A stretch of 64,000 bases of DNA from Gardnerella coleohominis (GCF_002896555.1 NZ_MNLH01000001.1:62001-126000), one strand, 5' to 3'; positions 36,041 to 45,512 are shown, counted from the stretch's first letter. Notes: generated by a model not told the origin, from the sequence alone. A program made the numbers and translations.

Positions 36041-38047
36041 ATGGTAACGGTCAATAAAAAATCTGCCGCAGCAATTGCAGGAATCTTATTGTTAATGCAA
36101 AGCCCAATGCCAGCGTGGGCGCAAGATGCTGTTGAGAATGTACAAGATCCACAAGCTCCAGCAGAGGCGACTGTTAAAGCGTCTACTGAGGAAGCAATTG
36201 AAAAAGCTGAAGAGCAAGTTCAGCAATTAGAAGATCAAATTGAAGCGTATAAGAAAAAAGTTACAGAATTTGACGATCTTTTAAATAAAATCTCTGATGC
36301 TGAAAAAACATTTGAAAACGTTGAAAATGATAAAGCGAAAGAACTTTCAGAAGCTGAGAATGCATTAAAAATGGATTCCGAAGCTGCAAAAGCAAAGGTT
36401 GCAGAATTTGAAAAATCCAAAAAAGAAAAAGAGAGCGATCTTACCGGATTAAAAGAAGCATACGAACTTTTAAAAAAGCAATATGATAATGCAAAATTAG
36501 CTCTTGATGGTTTGCAAAATGACGAAGAAGAAAAAAGTGAAACAAAAGAAAGAGCTGCAGCTAACATAAAACAATATGAATCGCAGATTTCAAATCTTCA
36601 CAAAGAAGTAGATTCTCTTAAGGAATCTATTGCAAGTGATTCTGCTCAAGTTAAAGAGTATGATACAAAAATCGGTGAATTAGAATCTGCGTTAGAAAAA
36701 GCTGATCCAGACGATGCCGGTAATATTTATTCTCTAGCGGAGCAGTTTAGAAAAGTCTCTAATGATCAAACTTCACTTAGCAAAAAAGTTGAAGGAAATA
36801 AGAAATCTGTTGCTGCTAAAGAAGAAACTCTGAAACAATTAGATACTCTTTTCAAAACAGCAAAGCAAGAATTTGAAAAAGCAGATGAAGAACTTAAAAA
36901 GATTAAAGATCAAATTGATGAGTCTAAGAAAGATGTAGCCAATAAGCTTGAAGCTTCTAATAGTAAAGATTCTGAAGTAAAGAAAGCAGAGTCTGAAATA
37001 AAGCTTCTTAATAATATTATTGAGAACTATAAGTTAGTTGGCAAAGATAATGAGCTAAGCCAAAAAATTAACTCCTTAAAAAATGGTGTTGAGGGTGCTA
37101 AAGCAGCTAAGAAAAATCAGATTCATGAGAGAACTGAGAAAAGTGATTTAAAGATGAAAGCTGAAGATTCTTTAAAGGAAGCAGAAAAGAATCTTGAGGC
37201 AGCTAGAATTAAAGTTACTACTCTCAAAGCTCAATTGGAACAGGAAAAAGCTCAAAAGAATCAGCAAAATAGCAGCAGTTCTGCTGGCAATAATGATGGT
37301 GCAAAAGAATCCCAAAAGCAAGCTGCTCCTAGTGTTCCAGCACCTTCTGAGTCTAAAAAAGCTAACGAATCTCAAGATCATGCTAATCAAATTCCTGCAC
37401 CTCCAGTAGCATCCGCTCCGAAAGTAGCTGCTCCAGTTCCTGCAGTACCTGAAGCTAAGATCCCAGCTCCGTCTGTTAAAGCTCCAGCTATGCCACCTGC
37501 TTCTGTTGTTCCATCAGTATCTGTTGCTCCTGCAGACCCAGTAGTGCCAGCAGTTCAAGTTGAAGATAATTCAGCTCCTGCTGTTCCTGTAGCACCTTCG
37601 GCTCCTTCAGTGTCTTCAGTACCTGCAGCAAATCCTACTGTTGCAAATACTCAGAAGGCAGTAACTCCAGTTGCTGAAGCAGCTAAAAAGGTTTCTTCTG
37701 CAGCCGCATCTCAGGCTCCGGCCGTTGCTAATGCTGCTGCTCAGACTACAGCTGCTGCGGCTCAGTCGAACAATACTTCGCAAGCAGATAAGTCAACTGA
37801 ATCACAGGTTTCAGAAGAAAACTCGAAGAAGCCTGAAGATAATAACAGTGAAACTGAGGAAGTTGAAGAAAAAACTCCTGTTGAAAGCAAGAAGCCACAA
37901 GCTCAAGCTAGTGCTACAAGTGAAAACAAATCTTCAGGAAATGTACTTGGGAAGGTGGTTATTGGCGTCGTCGGAACGCTAGCAGTTGTAGGAACTGCTG
38001 CAGTAGGCGTTACTGTTATGCGTCATCGTCGCCTTCCTAAGGCTTAA
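36041..38047 (+). CDS. Putative surface-anchored coiled-coil protein with Pro/Ala/Val-rich stalk
   Basis: I do not recognise a named family. The 668-residue protein has a signal peptide with likely cleavage after AWA (residue 27). A long charged coiled coil spans about 50–410 (Lys/Glu/Leu heptads). A Pro/Ala/Val/Ser stalk spans about 425–580, then a polar stretch. A final hydrophobic segment (about 638–660) ends in RHRRLPKA. This looks like a Gram-positive wall or membrane protein, comparable in layout to M-like proteins, but no LPxTG precedes the last segment, so it is probably membrane-held. AAGGAG precedes the ATG. It is a single-gene unit; a role in adhesion or wall spanning is inference. 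Confidence 0.85.
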   Translation: MVTVNKKSAAAIAGILLLMQSPMPAWAQDAVENVQDPQAPAEATVKASTEEAIEKAEEQVQQLEDQIEAYKKKVTEFDDLLNKISDAEKTFENVENDKAKELSEAENALKMDSEAAKAKVAEFEKSKKEKESDLTGLKEAYELLKKQYDNAKLALDGLQNDEEEKSETKERAAANIKQYESQISNLHKEVDSLKESIASDSAQVKEYDTKIGELESALEKADPDDAGNIYSLAEQFRKVSNDQTSLSKKVEGNKKSVAAKEETLKQLDTLFKTAKQEFEKADEELKKIKDQIDESKKDVANKLEASNSKDSEVKKAESEIKLLNNIIENYKLVGKDNELSQKINSLKNGVEGAKAAKKNQIHERTEKSDLKMKAEDSLKEAEKNLEAARIKVTTLKAQLEQEKAQKNQQNSSSSAGNNDGAKESQKQAAPSVPAPSESKKANESQDHANQIPAPPVASAPKVAAPVPAVPEAKIPAPSVKAPAMPPASVVPSVSVAPADPVVPAVQVEDNSAPAVPVAPSAPSVSSVPAANPTVANTQKAVTPVAEAAKKVSSAAASQAPAVANAAAQTTAAAAQSNNTSQADKSTESQVSEENSKKPEDNNSETEEVEEKTPVESKKPQAQASATSENKSSGNVLGKVVIGVVGTLAVVGTAAVGVTVMRHRRLPKA

Positions 38048-38057
38048 AAGCTATCTG

Positions 38058-38105
38058 GCGAATCGACCGAGCTTAAAGCTGGATAGTGACTGCGCTTTAA
38101 GATCC
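38058..38105. repeat. Intergenic palindromic repeat, copy 1
   Basis: Starts GCGAATCGACCGAGCTTAAAG and carries the inverted pair CTTAAAG/CTTTAAG. A second copy lies at 38271–38314. It begins 11 bases past the surface-protein stop. Confidence 0.8.
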
Positions 38106-38119
38106 ATTCTATTGGGGCT

Positions 38120-38183
38120 GAGCTGTCGGAGTTTCTCTCATCGCAAGATTTTTACATTGCTCTAAGAGAAACTCCGACAGCTC
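38120..38183. repeat. Long inverted repeat (19-bp perfect arms)
   Basis: GAGCTGTCGGAGTTTCTCT (38120–38138) is repeated in perfect inverse at 38165–38183 with a 26-base loop. It is about 75 bases after the surface-protein gene and may terminate it; a TTTAGTCTTTTAA tract follows somewhat later. The length of the perfect stem is unusual for a simple terminator. Confidence 0.9.
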
Positions 38184-38258
38184 TTGGCATGTTTAGTCTT
38201 TTAATCTTCGGTTAATCACCGAGATTTTTCAATTTTTCTTCTTCGCTCAATGAATCAC

Positions 38259-38321
38259 CATCGAAGGGCTGCGAATCGACCGAGCTTAAAGCAGCATAGT
38301 GCGCTTTAAGCTCCTTCGATG
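38259..38321. repeat. Intergenic palindromic repeat, copy 2, with outer arms
   Basis: Outer arms CATCGAAGG (38259–38267) and CCTTCGATG (38313–38321) enclose a second copy of the GCGAATCGACC element. Its inner arms, GAGCTTAAAGC (38282–38292) and GCTTTAAGCTC (38303–38313), are perfect over 11 bp. Confidence 0.85.
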
Positions 38322-38327
38322 AGTGAG

Positions 38328-38366
38328 CTGGCACAGAGAGGAAGTCCAGTGGACTTCCTCGCCAGC
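38328..38366. repeat. Nested hairpin
   Basis: GCTGGC and GCCAGC enclose the near-perfect palindrome AGGAAGTCC A/T centre GGACTTCCT (38338–38358). It follows palindromic copy 2 directly, so the gap is almost wholly fold-back sequence. Confidence 0.8.
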
Positions 38367-38431
38367 GAAGTGTTGAGCTGTTACTGCGTGCGCGATGGAA
38401 AGTGGTACTAAAGATCTCTTTCGCTCTGTGC

Positions 38432-38477
38432 GAAAAATCTCAAATCTCTGCCTACTTGGTAGCAATGCATGTCTGGT
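38432..38477. repeat. CTCAAATC intergenic repeat, copy A
   Basis: Reads GCGAAAAATCTCAAATC, then TCTGCCTACTTGGTAGCAA. The same block recurs, with changes, at about 48030 and 48234. Confidence 0.7.
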
Positions 38478-38492
38478 AAATAGCGTATATGC

Positions 38493-39215
38493 TTACGGCT
38501 GAAGTAAGCCATTTTCGTAAGCAAAGACTACAGCTTGCACACGGTCGCGAGCGTCAATTTTAGATAAAATATGTGCAACATGTGTTTTCACTGTAGGCAA
38601 GCTAATAAATAGTTTGTTAGCGATTTCTTGATTTGAAAGTCCGTGAGCAATTTCAATTAGTACTTCGCGTTCACGATCAGTAAGCTCGCTAATATGCGTG
38701 TTTGAAATATTTACACTTCGATAGTCTTGTTTGTTGTTATTGGATTGAAAATCTGAATTTAAAGAGTTGTGATTTTGCTGAATCATATTCTCAATCAAAC
38801 GCTTTGTTGCCGTAGGAGCGATAATCGCGTTTCCTTGATACACAGTTCGTATGGAATTAAGCAAAGTTTCTGGCTCTGTATCTTTTAGTAGGAATCCTGA
38901 AGCTCCAGCGTGGATAGCAGCCATAACGTATTCGTCAAGATCAAATGTTGTCAAAATTATGATACGTGTGTTTGCGCGTGAGTTATTGTGAATTATCTGT
39001 TTAGTTGCCGCTAATCCATCCATTCTTGGCATACGCACATCCATTAGAATGATGTCAGGATTTTCTTTGGAAGCTATATCGACTATTTCGTATCCATCAG
39101 AAGCTTGGGATACAACATGCATGTCTCTTTGTGAATTTATAACCATTGCGAAGCCTGCTCTAACAAGCTCTTGGTCATCTGCAATAGCTACTCGAATAAC
39201 ACTGCCATCGTTCAT
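38493..39215 (-). CDS. NarL/LuxR-type response regulator
   Basis: The 240-residue regulator has a receiver domain with acidic residues D13/D14 and phospho-acceptor D59 in LMDVRMPRMDG, and Lys in GFLLKDTEP. A LuxR-type helix-turn-helix follows (about 170–235), LTDREREVLIEIAHGLSNQEIANKLFISLPTVKTHV. A polar linker of 30 residues, Asn/Ser-rich, separates them. It lies 27 bases after the kinase gene in the same direction and is its probable partner. Targets unknown. Confidence 0.93.
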   Translation of the reverse strand: MNDGSVIRVAIADDQELVRAGFAMVINSQRDMHVVSQASDGYEIVDIASKENPDIILMDVRMPRMDGLAATKQIIHNNSRANTRIIILTTFDLDEYVMAAIHAGASGFLLKDTEPETLLNSIRTVYQGNAIIAPTATKRLIENMIQQNHNSLNSDFQSNNNKQDYRSVNISNTHISELTDREREVLIEIAHGLSNQEIANKLFISLPTVKTHVAHILSKIDARDRVQAVVFAYENGLLQP

Positions 39216-39242
39216 AATTCAATACTATCAGTGTGTGAAGTT

Positions 39243-41810
39243 TTACGTGAATTGTTGTGTTGAATTATTCTGTCGAATTTGATTATCTAATGACTCTGCT
39301 GGTCTTAAAGCAAGATTTGCATTTTTGTTTTTTGCAGACTTATTAGAGACTGATTCAGTTTCTCGCAAAATTCCAAGTAAGTGACGCATGTATCTTAAGG
39401 CTGATCTTCCTTCTTCGCCAATGTGCTTGAATGCTTCAGCAATAGATTCTGTTTGCTCAATAGTAAGAGATGAGTTATCTGAGATCGTATTTTTATCGCT
39501 GCTGTTTGAGTAATCAACTTTTGCTGGGTCAACTTTATTAGCGTTTTCAGATTGGTATCCGTTTAACATGCTAATTCCAGTGTCTGCAGCATTTATAACT
39601 CTTCGCAAAGTAGCAGAAACTTCTTGCTGAATATTAGAGCTGAGTCGTTGTCGCTCGGCATTTGCTGCAAGTACTTCTAGTTGTTTTTGCTCTTGCTCTA
39701 ATTCTTCTCTGCGCGCTTTTAGAATCAGCAAATTATTGTCATCATTTCTGCGGTAATAAGCAAACGCAATAACTGTAAAGCAAATTATTGCAACTATGAA
39801 ACCAAAAACTAATCCTACGGACGCCATTTGCATAATGTCATAAAAATTGGTTGTAACAATATTTGATGTAAAGAATTGTATTGGAGTTGCATTTTGTGGA
39901 ATATCTCTTGTAGCAATACCAATTTTTAATGCAAAAATAGCAGATTCTGCAAGCACTACTGCGCTAACCCATTGCCATGTGTGCTTTTTGCCGTAGAGTA
40001 CAGCAGCGTAAATAATGTTTGGTATGAAAAAATTAGCGAATAAAATATTAGGCAAGAATATTAGCTGTATTGCAGAAAATACTGCTGCAACAATTGCACA
40101 CGTAGTCGGAGCTTTTCTACGAAACATAAATGGAATCATAGTAGTAAGCGTAAGTATTCTATAAAGTATTTGAAATGAAAGCGAGCTTGAATATTGCGAA
40201 GTAATTCCAGTTCCAACAGTAAAATCGTAAGTTGGTGTAAAAAGCATCATAACAACCCAAGGTGATGCATAAATAGTGTCTCCAATAAGCCAATGTTGTT
40301 CAAACCATTGTGATACTTTTTCAATCCTATTTTGTGAATTATTTGCTTCTGGCAAAACTTTTGATGAGGTTTTATCGCTTGTATTTTCTGCCTTTTCTTG
40401 CACTGATAATGGATTATTAACTTTTATGTTCTTATAAGTAGCGTTAGTAATATTATTTAATGCAAAAGCAGTAGTGTTTGATTGGTCTGTGCTGTAAGAA
40501 TATGGAATAAAAGCAGCAATACTAAATGTTCCATCGTTTTGTATTCCATAATCAAGTGTTCCATGAAGATTTTCAATGCGCTCTTTCATGCCAATTAAGC
40601 CATAACCGTTTTTATGCTGCGCATTGCTATTTTGCGTTTGGTTAGCTTCGATTTTGTGTATTTCATTTGTAATTTTTAGTTTTAAACCTTGGGTGTTCCA
40701 TTCTTCATGAATGTTTACTTTAACGCATTCGCCTGCGTGCTTTCGAATATTAGTAAGTGATTCCTGAACAACGCGGTATGCTACAGTTTGCGCATCTTTG
40801 TTGAGTTTATTAGAAGAATTTATGCCATCAACAGTATGCCAAAAAATATTATTTGGTGAAGCAATTCGCGCTTGCTCAATAAGTGATGGCACGTGATTCA
40901 AATTTGTGTCGTTAGAAGGTGCATCAGTTAAAGCTTCTAGCAGCCGACGCATGTCGTGAACGGCGCGTTCGGCTTCGTTTTTAATAATATGCATTGTCTT
41001 TTTAGCGAGCGAAATATCTTTGGTTGCTGCATAACGACCACCATCTGCTTGCACAATAATAATAGAAAGCGTGTGGGCAACAATATCGTGCATATCTCTA
41101 GCAATTCTTGCGCGCTCTGCAGTAATAGCAATATTTTGAGCTTTCTTTCGGTACGCGCGAATAGCATTATTGTGATCTTGTAAAAGTTGAATAGTATGCA
41201 CGTGAGTGCGCTGCCAGTAGCCGATAATAACCGTAATAGTAGTAATAATAATCGCAAAAATTATTGAAGGAATTGCAAAATCAAGTATATTTGAAACGCA
41301 ATTTTTTATGTTACTACTATTTATATTTCGTAAGCTACAAGCATAACTAGCTTTTGAATGATTGATGCCATATATTGGTCCCATTACAATATTCCACGAT
41401 ATTACTACGCAAGATAATACTGTTGTTACGTAAGCTGCAATAACAAAAGCTTTTGAATGCTCTGGATTTCCGCGCGCAATAGAATTAACAAGTAGTACGA
41501 AACCAAAGAAATCAGCAAAAAGTTGAATAGGGCCAAATATTATTTGTACAATGCAAATAACAATAAAAATAGTAGCCGCTTGTTCAGGCCATAGTTTTCG
41601 TACTGAAAGTAGTAATGCAACAACAATATTTATAAGATAGGCTGTAATTAGCGAACTTTGCGTCAAGAATCCGTCAACATTGCTTATAATATATCGATTG
41701 GTTGAAAGTATAAAAAGAATAAGTGTAATAATACCCAATAATATGTCGTTTAATGTGAGCTCTTTTCGTAAGCGCTGTATAACACATTGAAACATATTAG
41801 GTACTTTCAT
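39243..41810 (-). CDS. DesK/NarX-like sensor histidine kinase with a second, degenerate sensor-kinase block
   Basis: Residues about 20–200 hold several membrane segments. A HisKA_3 dimerisation helix with His241 follows in AERARIARDMHDIVAHTLS, then a catalytic domain with VVQESLTNIRKHA (N box) and NGYGLIGMKERIE (G box) to about 435. A polar linker leads to a second set of membrane segments (about 515–685) and a second helix pair starting AERQRLSSNIQQEVSATLR. This aligns with the first pair, but Gln728 stands where His241 is, and no ATP-binding domain follows. Total about 855 residues. ATG 41810 is used; TTG 41846 is possible, and neither has a clear ribosome site. It is followed by the response regulator gene. 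Confidence 0.88.
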   Translation of the reverse strand: MKVPNMFQCVIQRLRKELTLNDILLGIITLILFILSTNRYIISNVDGFLTQSSLITAYLINIVVALLLSVRKLWPEQAATIFIVICIVQIIFGPIQLFADFFGFVLLVNSIARGNPEHSKAFVIAAYVTTVLSCVVISWNIVMGPIYGINHSKASYACSLRNINSSNIKNCVSNILDFAIPSIIFAIIITTITVIIGYWQRTHVHTIQLLQDHNNAIRAYRKKAQNIAITAERARIARDMHDIVAHTLSIIIVQADGGRYAATKDISLAKKTMHIIKNEAERAVHDMRRLLEALTDAPSNDTNLNHVPSLIEQARIASPNNIFWHTVDGINSSNKLNKDAQTVAYRVVQESLTNIRKHAGECVKVNIHEEWNTQGLKLKITNEIHKIEANQTQNSNAQHKNGYGLIGMKERIENLHGTLDYGIQNDGTFSIAAFIPYSYSTDQSNTTAFALNNITNATYKNIKVNNPLSVQEKAENTSDKTSSKVLPEANNSQNRIEKVSQWFEQHWLIGDTIYASPWVVMMLFTPTYDFTVGTGITSQYSSSLSFQILYRILTLTTMIPFMFRRKAPTTCAIVAAVFSAIQLIFLPNILFANFFIPNIIYAAVLYGKKHTWQWVSAVVLAESAIFALKIGIATRDIPQNATPIQFFTSNIVTTNFYDIMQMASVGLVFGFIVAIICFTVIAFAYYRRNDDNNLLILKARREELEQEQKQLEVLAANAERQRLSSNIQQEVSATLRRVINAADTGISMLNGYQSENANKVDPAKVDYSNSSDKNTISDNSSLTIEQTESIAEAFKHIGEEGRSALRYMRHLLGILRETESVSNKSAKNKNANLALRPAESLDNQIRQNNSTQQFT

Positions 41811-42035
41811 AATTACAAGGCTAGCGCATAGTGCTTTATCGTACAATCAAACTCTAGTATGATTTGTGAAACTTATTTTAACTTATTTAGAAACATAATT
41901 TAATTTATTTAGAAACATGATTTGTGAAACATAATTTAGTATAAAAGCTATATAGTCGATTCTCTACTATACTTTTGTTATTGATGGTTTTGCTAAAAAT
42001 TTTTCATGCAAAGTAGCTTAGAAAGGCAAATAGTC

Positions 42036-43418
42036 ATGACATTATTAACACACTATTATGTACCAGGGTTGTATGTAGAAGAACGTGCTATTGATGTGCC
42101 TCTTGATTGGAATGGGAATACGCCGGGAGATTGCGTTAAAGGGGAGACTATACGTTTATTCTGTAGAGTTGTTACTTCTCCTGAACATGCTCATGATGAT
42201 TTGCCATTATTAGTATTTTTGCAAGGTGGTCCTGGAGGGCAGTGCCCGCGTCCACTTTCACCTTCTAGTGATGGTTGGATTGCTGAGGCTATTAAACATT
42301 TTCGCGTAGTTTTACCGGATCAACGAGGTGTAGGTCGTTCTTCTAGAGTTGATGCTTCAACTATTAAGCGAATGGAAGCTGATGGCGTGAATGTAGAGCA
42401 TCAAGCTTGGTATTTGAAGCGTTTCTTAGCTGATTCTATTATTAGAGATTTTGAACATCTGCGACTTACTGAATTCGATGCCAAGCCATGGGTTTCATTA
42501 GGTCAAAGCTATGGTGGATTCTTGACTCTTACTTATTTGTCGCTTTTCCCTCAAGGTTTAATCGCTAGCTTCACAACTGGCGGTATTCCTCATGTTCCAG
42601 CTAATGCTCGTGAAGTTTATGAGCATACTTTTCCTCGAATGGCTCGTAAAACTGAGCAATTCTATGAGAGATACCCACAAGATGTATCTCGTGCTGCTGC
42701 TATTGCAGATCGTATTGCGCAGGGAGATGTTGTTTTGCCTAATGGCGAAAAACTTACTGTTGAAAGATTCCAAACATTGGGATCCTCTTTTGGCATGAAA
42801 CCAAGCTTTGAGCGTGTTCATTGGCTACTGGATTCAGCTTTTTCTGATGGCGATGGTTCTCTTAAAGCGTTTAAGCACAGCGGCGGAGCATTAGCTGGGT
42901 CTTTAAGCGATGAGTTCTTGTATTCAGTTATGGATAGCACTTCTTCAAGCCCACTTTATTGGCCTTTGCAAGAGTTTATTTATGCTGATGGTGAGTTAGA
43001 AAATCCTATTTGTTGGGCTGCTCAACAAGTGCGCGAGTCAATGCCTGAGTTTTCTTGTTCCGCTCGTCCACTTCTTTTCACAGGAGAAGCAGTATTTCCT
43101 TGGATGTTTGATCAAGAAAATGCGTTAAAGCCGTTTAAGCCTGCTGTTGAAGCTATGATGAATGACACAGAATTTGGCAAGATTTACGATGAGGAACAAT
43201 TAGCTGATAATGAAGTTCCTTTGCAATCAGCTGTTTACTTCGACGACATGTATGTTGATTCTGGTTTGCAATTAGATACATTATCTCGCATAGCTAATTC
43301 GCATTATTGGACTACAAACGAGTTCGAACACGACGGTTTGCATGGAGACGTGGTATTTGCTCATCTTTTCAATGAATCTTTGAATCGCGGTGATTTAGAG
43401 GGAATTTATAAGCGCTAA
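42036..43418 (+). CDS. Prolyl aminopeptidase (alpha/beta hydrolase, peptidase S33)
   Basis: Releases N-terminal proline from peptides in the cytosol. The 460-residue protein has the oxyanion motif LQGGPGGQCPRP (about 62–73), DQRGVGRSS, and the nucleophile Ser158 in GQSYGGF. A cap domain follows, and the catalytic His is probably in DGLHGD near the end. The length and QGGPG form match the longer Aeromonas-type enzymes rather than the ~310-residue type. ATG 42036 follows AAAGG; ten more codons upstream are open. It stands before proC, a proline-linked pairing that may be chance. Confidence 0.87.
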   Translation: MTLLTHYYVPGLYVEERAIDVPLDWNGNTPGDCVKGETIRLFCRVVTSPEHAHDDLPLLVFLQGGPGGQCPRPLSPSSDGWIAEAIKHFRVVLPDQRGVGRSSRVDASTIKRMEADGVNVEHQAWYLKRFLADSIIRDFEHLRLTEFDAKPWVSLGQSYGGFLTLTYLSLFPQGLIASFTTGGIPHVPANAREVYEHTFPRMARKTEQFYERYPQDVSRAAAIADRIAQGDVVLPNGEKLTVERFQTLGSSFGMKPSFERVHWLLDSAFSDGDGSLKAFKHSGGALAGSLSDEFLYSVMDSTSSSPLYWPLQEFIYADGELENPICWAAQQVRESMPEFSCSARPLLFTGEAVFPWMFDQENALKPFKPAVEAMMNDTEFGKIYDEEQLADNEVPLQSAVYFDDMYVDSGLQLDTLSRIANSHYWTTNEFEHDGLHGDVVFAHLFNESLNRGDLEGIYKR

Positions 43419-43500
43419 AGCAAATGCGATTCTTATAAGTTTTGCGTTTTAGTGTTTAATAGAGCACTATTTGGTATGCTATACATCTATTTGTTTTTAA

Positions 43501-43540
43501 ATAGTGTTGTTTAGATAGTGTTGTTTAGATAGTGTTTTAT
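43501..43540 (+). repeat. 14-bp tandem repeat before proC
   Basis: ATAGTGTTGTTTAG occurs at 43501–43514 and 43515–43528, with a third partial copy from 43529. It lies 25–65 bases before the proC start, where its promoter or leader should be. Confidence 0.85.
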
Positions 43541-43565
43541 TTATATGCGCTAAAGGGGATTATGT

Positions 43566-44369
43566 ATGAGCGTTAAAACATTCGGTACTGTAGGATTCAT
43601 AGGTTATGGCAATATGGCGCAAGCAATTGCTAAAGGCGCTATGAATGCAGGAGTATTGCAAGGTGAAAATATTGTTGCGTGCGCGCATAATTTTGAAAAA
43701 CTAGAGCGTAATACTTCGCTAATTGGCGCTCGCGCTATGCATGCTGCTAAAGAAGTATGTGAAGCAAGCGATGCGATTATTGTTGCTGTAAAGCCGTATC
43801 AAGTTGTTGAAGTATTAGAACCTATTGCTGACTTTATTAAAGAACGTCGTCTTGCTGTTATTTCTGTGGCTGCAGGTTGGACGCTTGAACGCTATCAAAA
43901 GTTACTTGGCGAGGATGCTCATGTGCAGTGCATTATTCCTAATACTCCTATTGCAGTAGGTCAAGGCGTGACTTTAGCTGAAACTAATCATTCGCTTACA
44001 GATAGCCAACTTTCGATGTTTAATGCTTTGTTTGAGCCAATCTCTTTAGTAGAACGAGTGGACGCTGAGCATATGAATATTGCAATGTGCATTTCTAGCT
44101 GTGCTCCTGCTTTTACAGCAATGTATATGGAAGCGTTGGGGGATGCTGGTGTGAAATACGGTTTGCAACGTGATTGTGCTTATCGTTTGGCTGCAAAAAT
44201 GATTGAAGGAGTAGGCGCGTTATACATGGATTCTCGCACTCATCCAGGGATTATGAAGGATGCGGTGTGCTCTCCTGGAGGAACAACTATTCGAGGAGTT
44301 GCGCAGTTAGAATCTCGTGGATTTAGGGGAGATGTGATTTCTGCAGTTGATGCTATTGAAAATAAATAG
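43566..44369 (+). CDS. proC: Pyrroline-5-carboxylate reductase
   Basis: ProC makes proline from pyrroline-5-carboxylate with NAD(P)H, the last step of the pathway whose second enzyme, ProA, is encoded at 13 kb. The 267-residue protein has the Rossmann start VGFIGYGNMAQAIAKGAM, VAVKPYQV, SVAAGWTLE, and the C-terminal signature MKDAVCSPGGTTIRG. AAAGGGG lies nine bases before the ATG. The gene is monocistronic as far as can be seen. Confidence 0.95.
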   Translation: MSVKTFGTVGFIGYGNMAQAIAKGAMNAGVLQGENIVACAHNFEKLERNTSLIGARAMHAAKEVCEASDAIIVAVKPYQVVEVLEPIADFIKERRLAVISVAAGWTLERYQKLLGEDAHVQCIIPNTPIAVGQGVTLAETNHSLTDSQLSMFNALFEPISLVERVDAEHMNIAMCISSCAPAFTAMYMEALGDAGVKYGLQRDCAYRLAAKMIEGVGALYMDSRTHPGIMKDAVCSPGGTTIRGVAQLESRGFRGDVISAVDAIENK

Positions 44370-44385
44370 TAAATAAAATCAATTT

Positions 44386-44404
44386 GTGTCGGCTTTCCCG
44401 ACAC
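44386..44404 (+). terminator. Small perfect hairpin between proC and ychF
   Basis: GTGTCGG and CCGACAC form a 7-bp stem with a five-base loop, 17 bases past proC and just before the ychF ribosome site. There is no T-run, so it may be a weak terminator or part of the ychF leader. Confidence 0.45.
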
Positions 44405-44423
44405 TGGTCTAAACTAGGTGAAT

Positions 44424-45512
44424 ATGTCTTTAACTATTGGAATTGTTGGATTGCCAAATGTTGGCAAGTCCACTATGTTTAATGCTTTAACTCGAAACAA
44501 CGTTTTGGCGGAAAATTATCCGTTTGCAACTATTGAACCGAATACTGGTATTGTTCCACTTCCGGATCATCGTTTACCAGTTTTAGCTAAATTAGTTAAT
44601 ACTGAAAAAATTGTTCCTGCAACAGTTACTTTTGTTGATATTGCAGGCATTGTTAAAGGCGCTTCTGAGGGTGAAGGCTTAGGTAATAAGTTCCTTGCTA
44701 ATATTCGCGAAGCTGATGCTATTTGTGAAGTTGTGCGCGCGTTTAACGACGACGATATTGTGCATGTTAACGGCAAAGTAGATCCTGCTGACGATATTGA
44801 CACGATTAATACTGAGCTAATTCTCGCCGATATGCAAACTATTGACAATGCTCTTCCAAAGTTGGAAAAGGATTTGCGAGGCAAGAAAGTCACTCAAGAA
44901 TATGTTGATGCCGTGAACAAAGCTAAGGAAATTCTTGCTTCTGGAAAAACTATTGACCAAGCTCATAATGAAAAGCTGATCAATAAAAACGACGTCTACG
45001 ATTTGCATTTGCTCACTGCTAAGCCATTTATTTACGTATTCAATGTGGATGATTCGGAGTTAGCTGATGAAGATTTGAAGTCTAAACTTTCTGCTTCTGT
45101 AGCTCCTGCAAAAGCAATCTTCTTGAACGCTCAGTTTGAGTCAGAACTTACTGAACTTGATGAAGCTGATGCGCGCGAAATGCTTGAAGATGCTGGCTTG
45201 AAGGAATCTGGTTTGGATCAGCTTGCGCGCGTAGGATTTGATATTTTGGGTCTTCAAACTTATTTGACTGCTGGTGTTAAGGAAGTACACGCTTGGCAGA
45301 TTCATAAAGGTTGGACTGCTCCACAAGCTGCTGGCGTGATTCACACTGATTTTGAGCGTGGATTTATTAAGGCAGAAATCGTATCTTATGATGATTTTGT
45401 TGCAGCTGACGGTTCTATGGCAAAAATTAAGGAAGAAGGAAAGCTTCGTCTTGAAGGCCGTGATTACATTATGCAAGATGGAGATATCGTAGAGTTCAAG
45501 TTTAATGTTTGA
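44424..45512 (+). CDS. ychF: Ribosome-binding ATPase YchF
   Basis: YchF is an Obg-family P-loop protein that prefers ATP to GTP and binds ribosomes. The 362-residue protein opens [23 protein letters not shown] (G1), with [32 protein letters not shown] (G3) and, in place of the NKxD motif, FNVDDSE. The C-terminal TGS domain contains [15 protein letters not shown] chose ATG 44424, with AGGTG just before it, over the GTG two codons earlier. Confidence 0.95.
   Translation: MSLTIGIVGLPNVGKSTMFNALTRNNVLAENYPFATIEPNTGIVPLPDHRLPVLAKLVNTEKIVPATVTFVDIAGIVKGASEGEGLGNKFLANIREADAICEVVRAFNDDDIVHVNGKVDPADDIDTINTELILADMQTIDNALPKLEKDLRGKKVTQEYVDAVNKAKEILASGKTIDQAHNEKLINKNDVYDLHLLTAKPFIYVFNVDDSELADEDLKSKLSASVAPAKAIFLNAQFESELTELDEADAREMLEDAGLKESGLDQLARVGFDILGLQTYLTAGVKEVHAWQIHKGWTAPQAAGVIHTDFERGFIKAEIVSYDDFVAADGSMAKIKEEGKLRLEGRDYIMQDGDIVEFKFNV

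Noticed and set aside
38120-38183. Insertion-sequence ends
   Set aside because: The 19-bp inverted arms enclose only 26 bases, with no transposase or target duplication seen.
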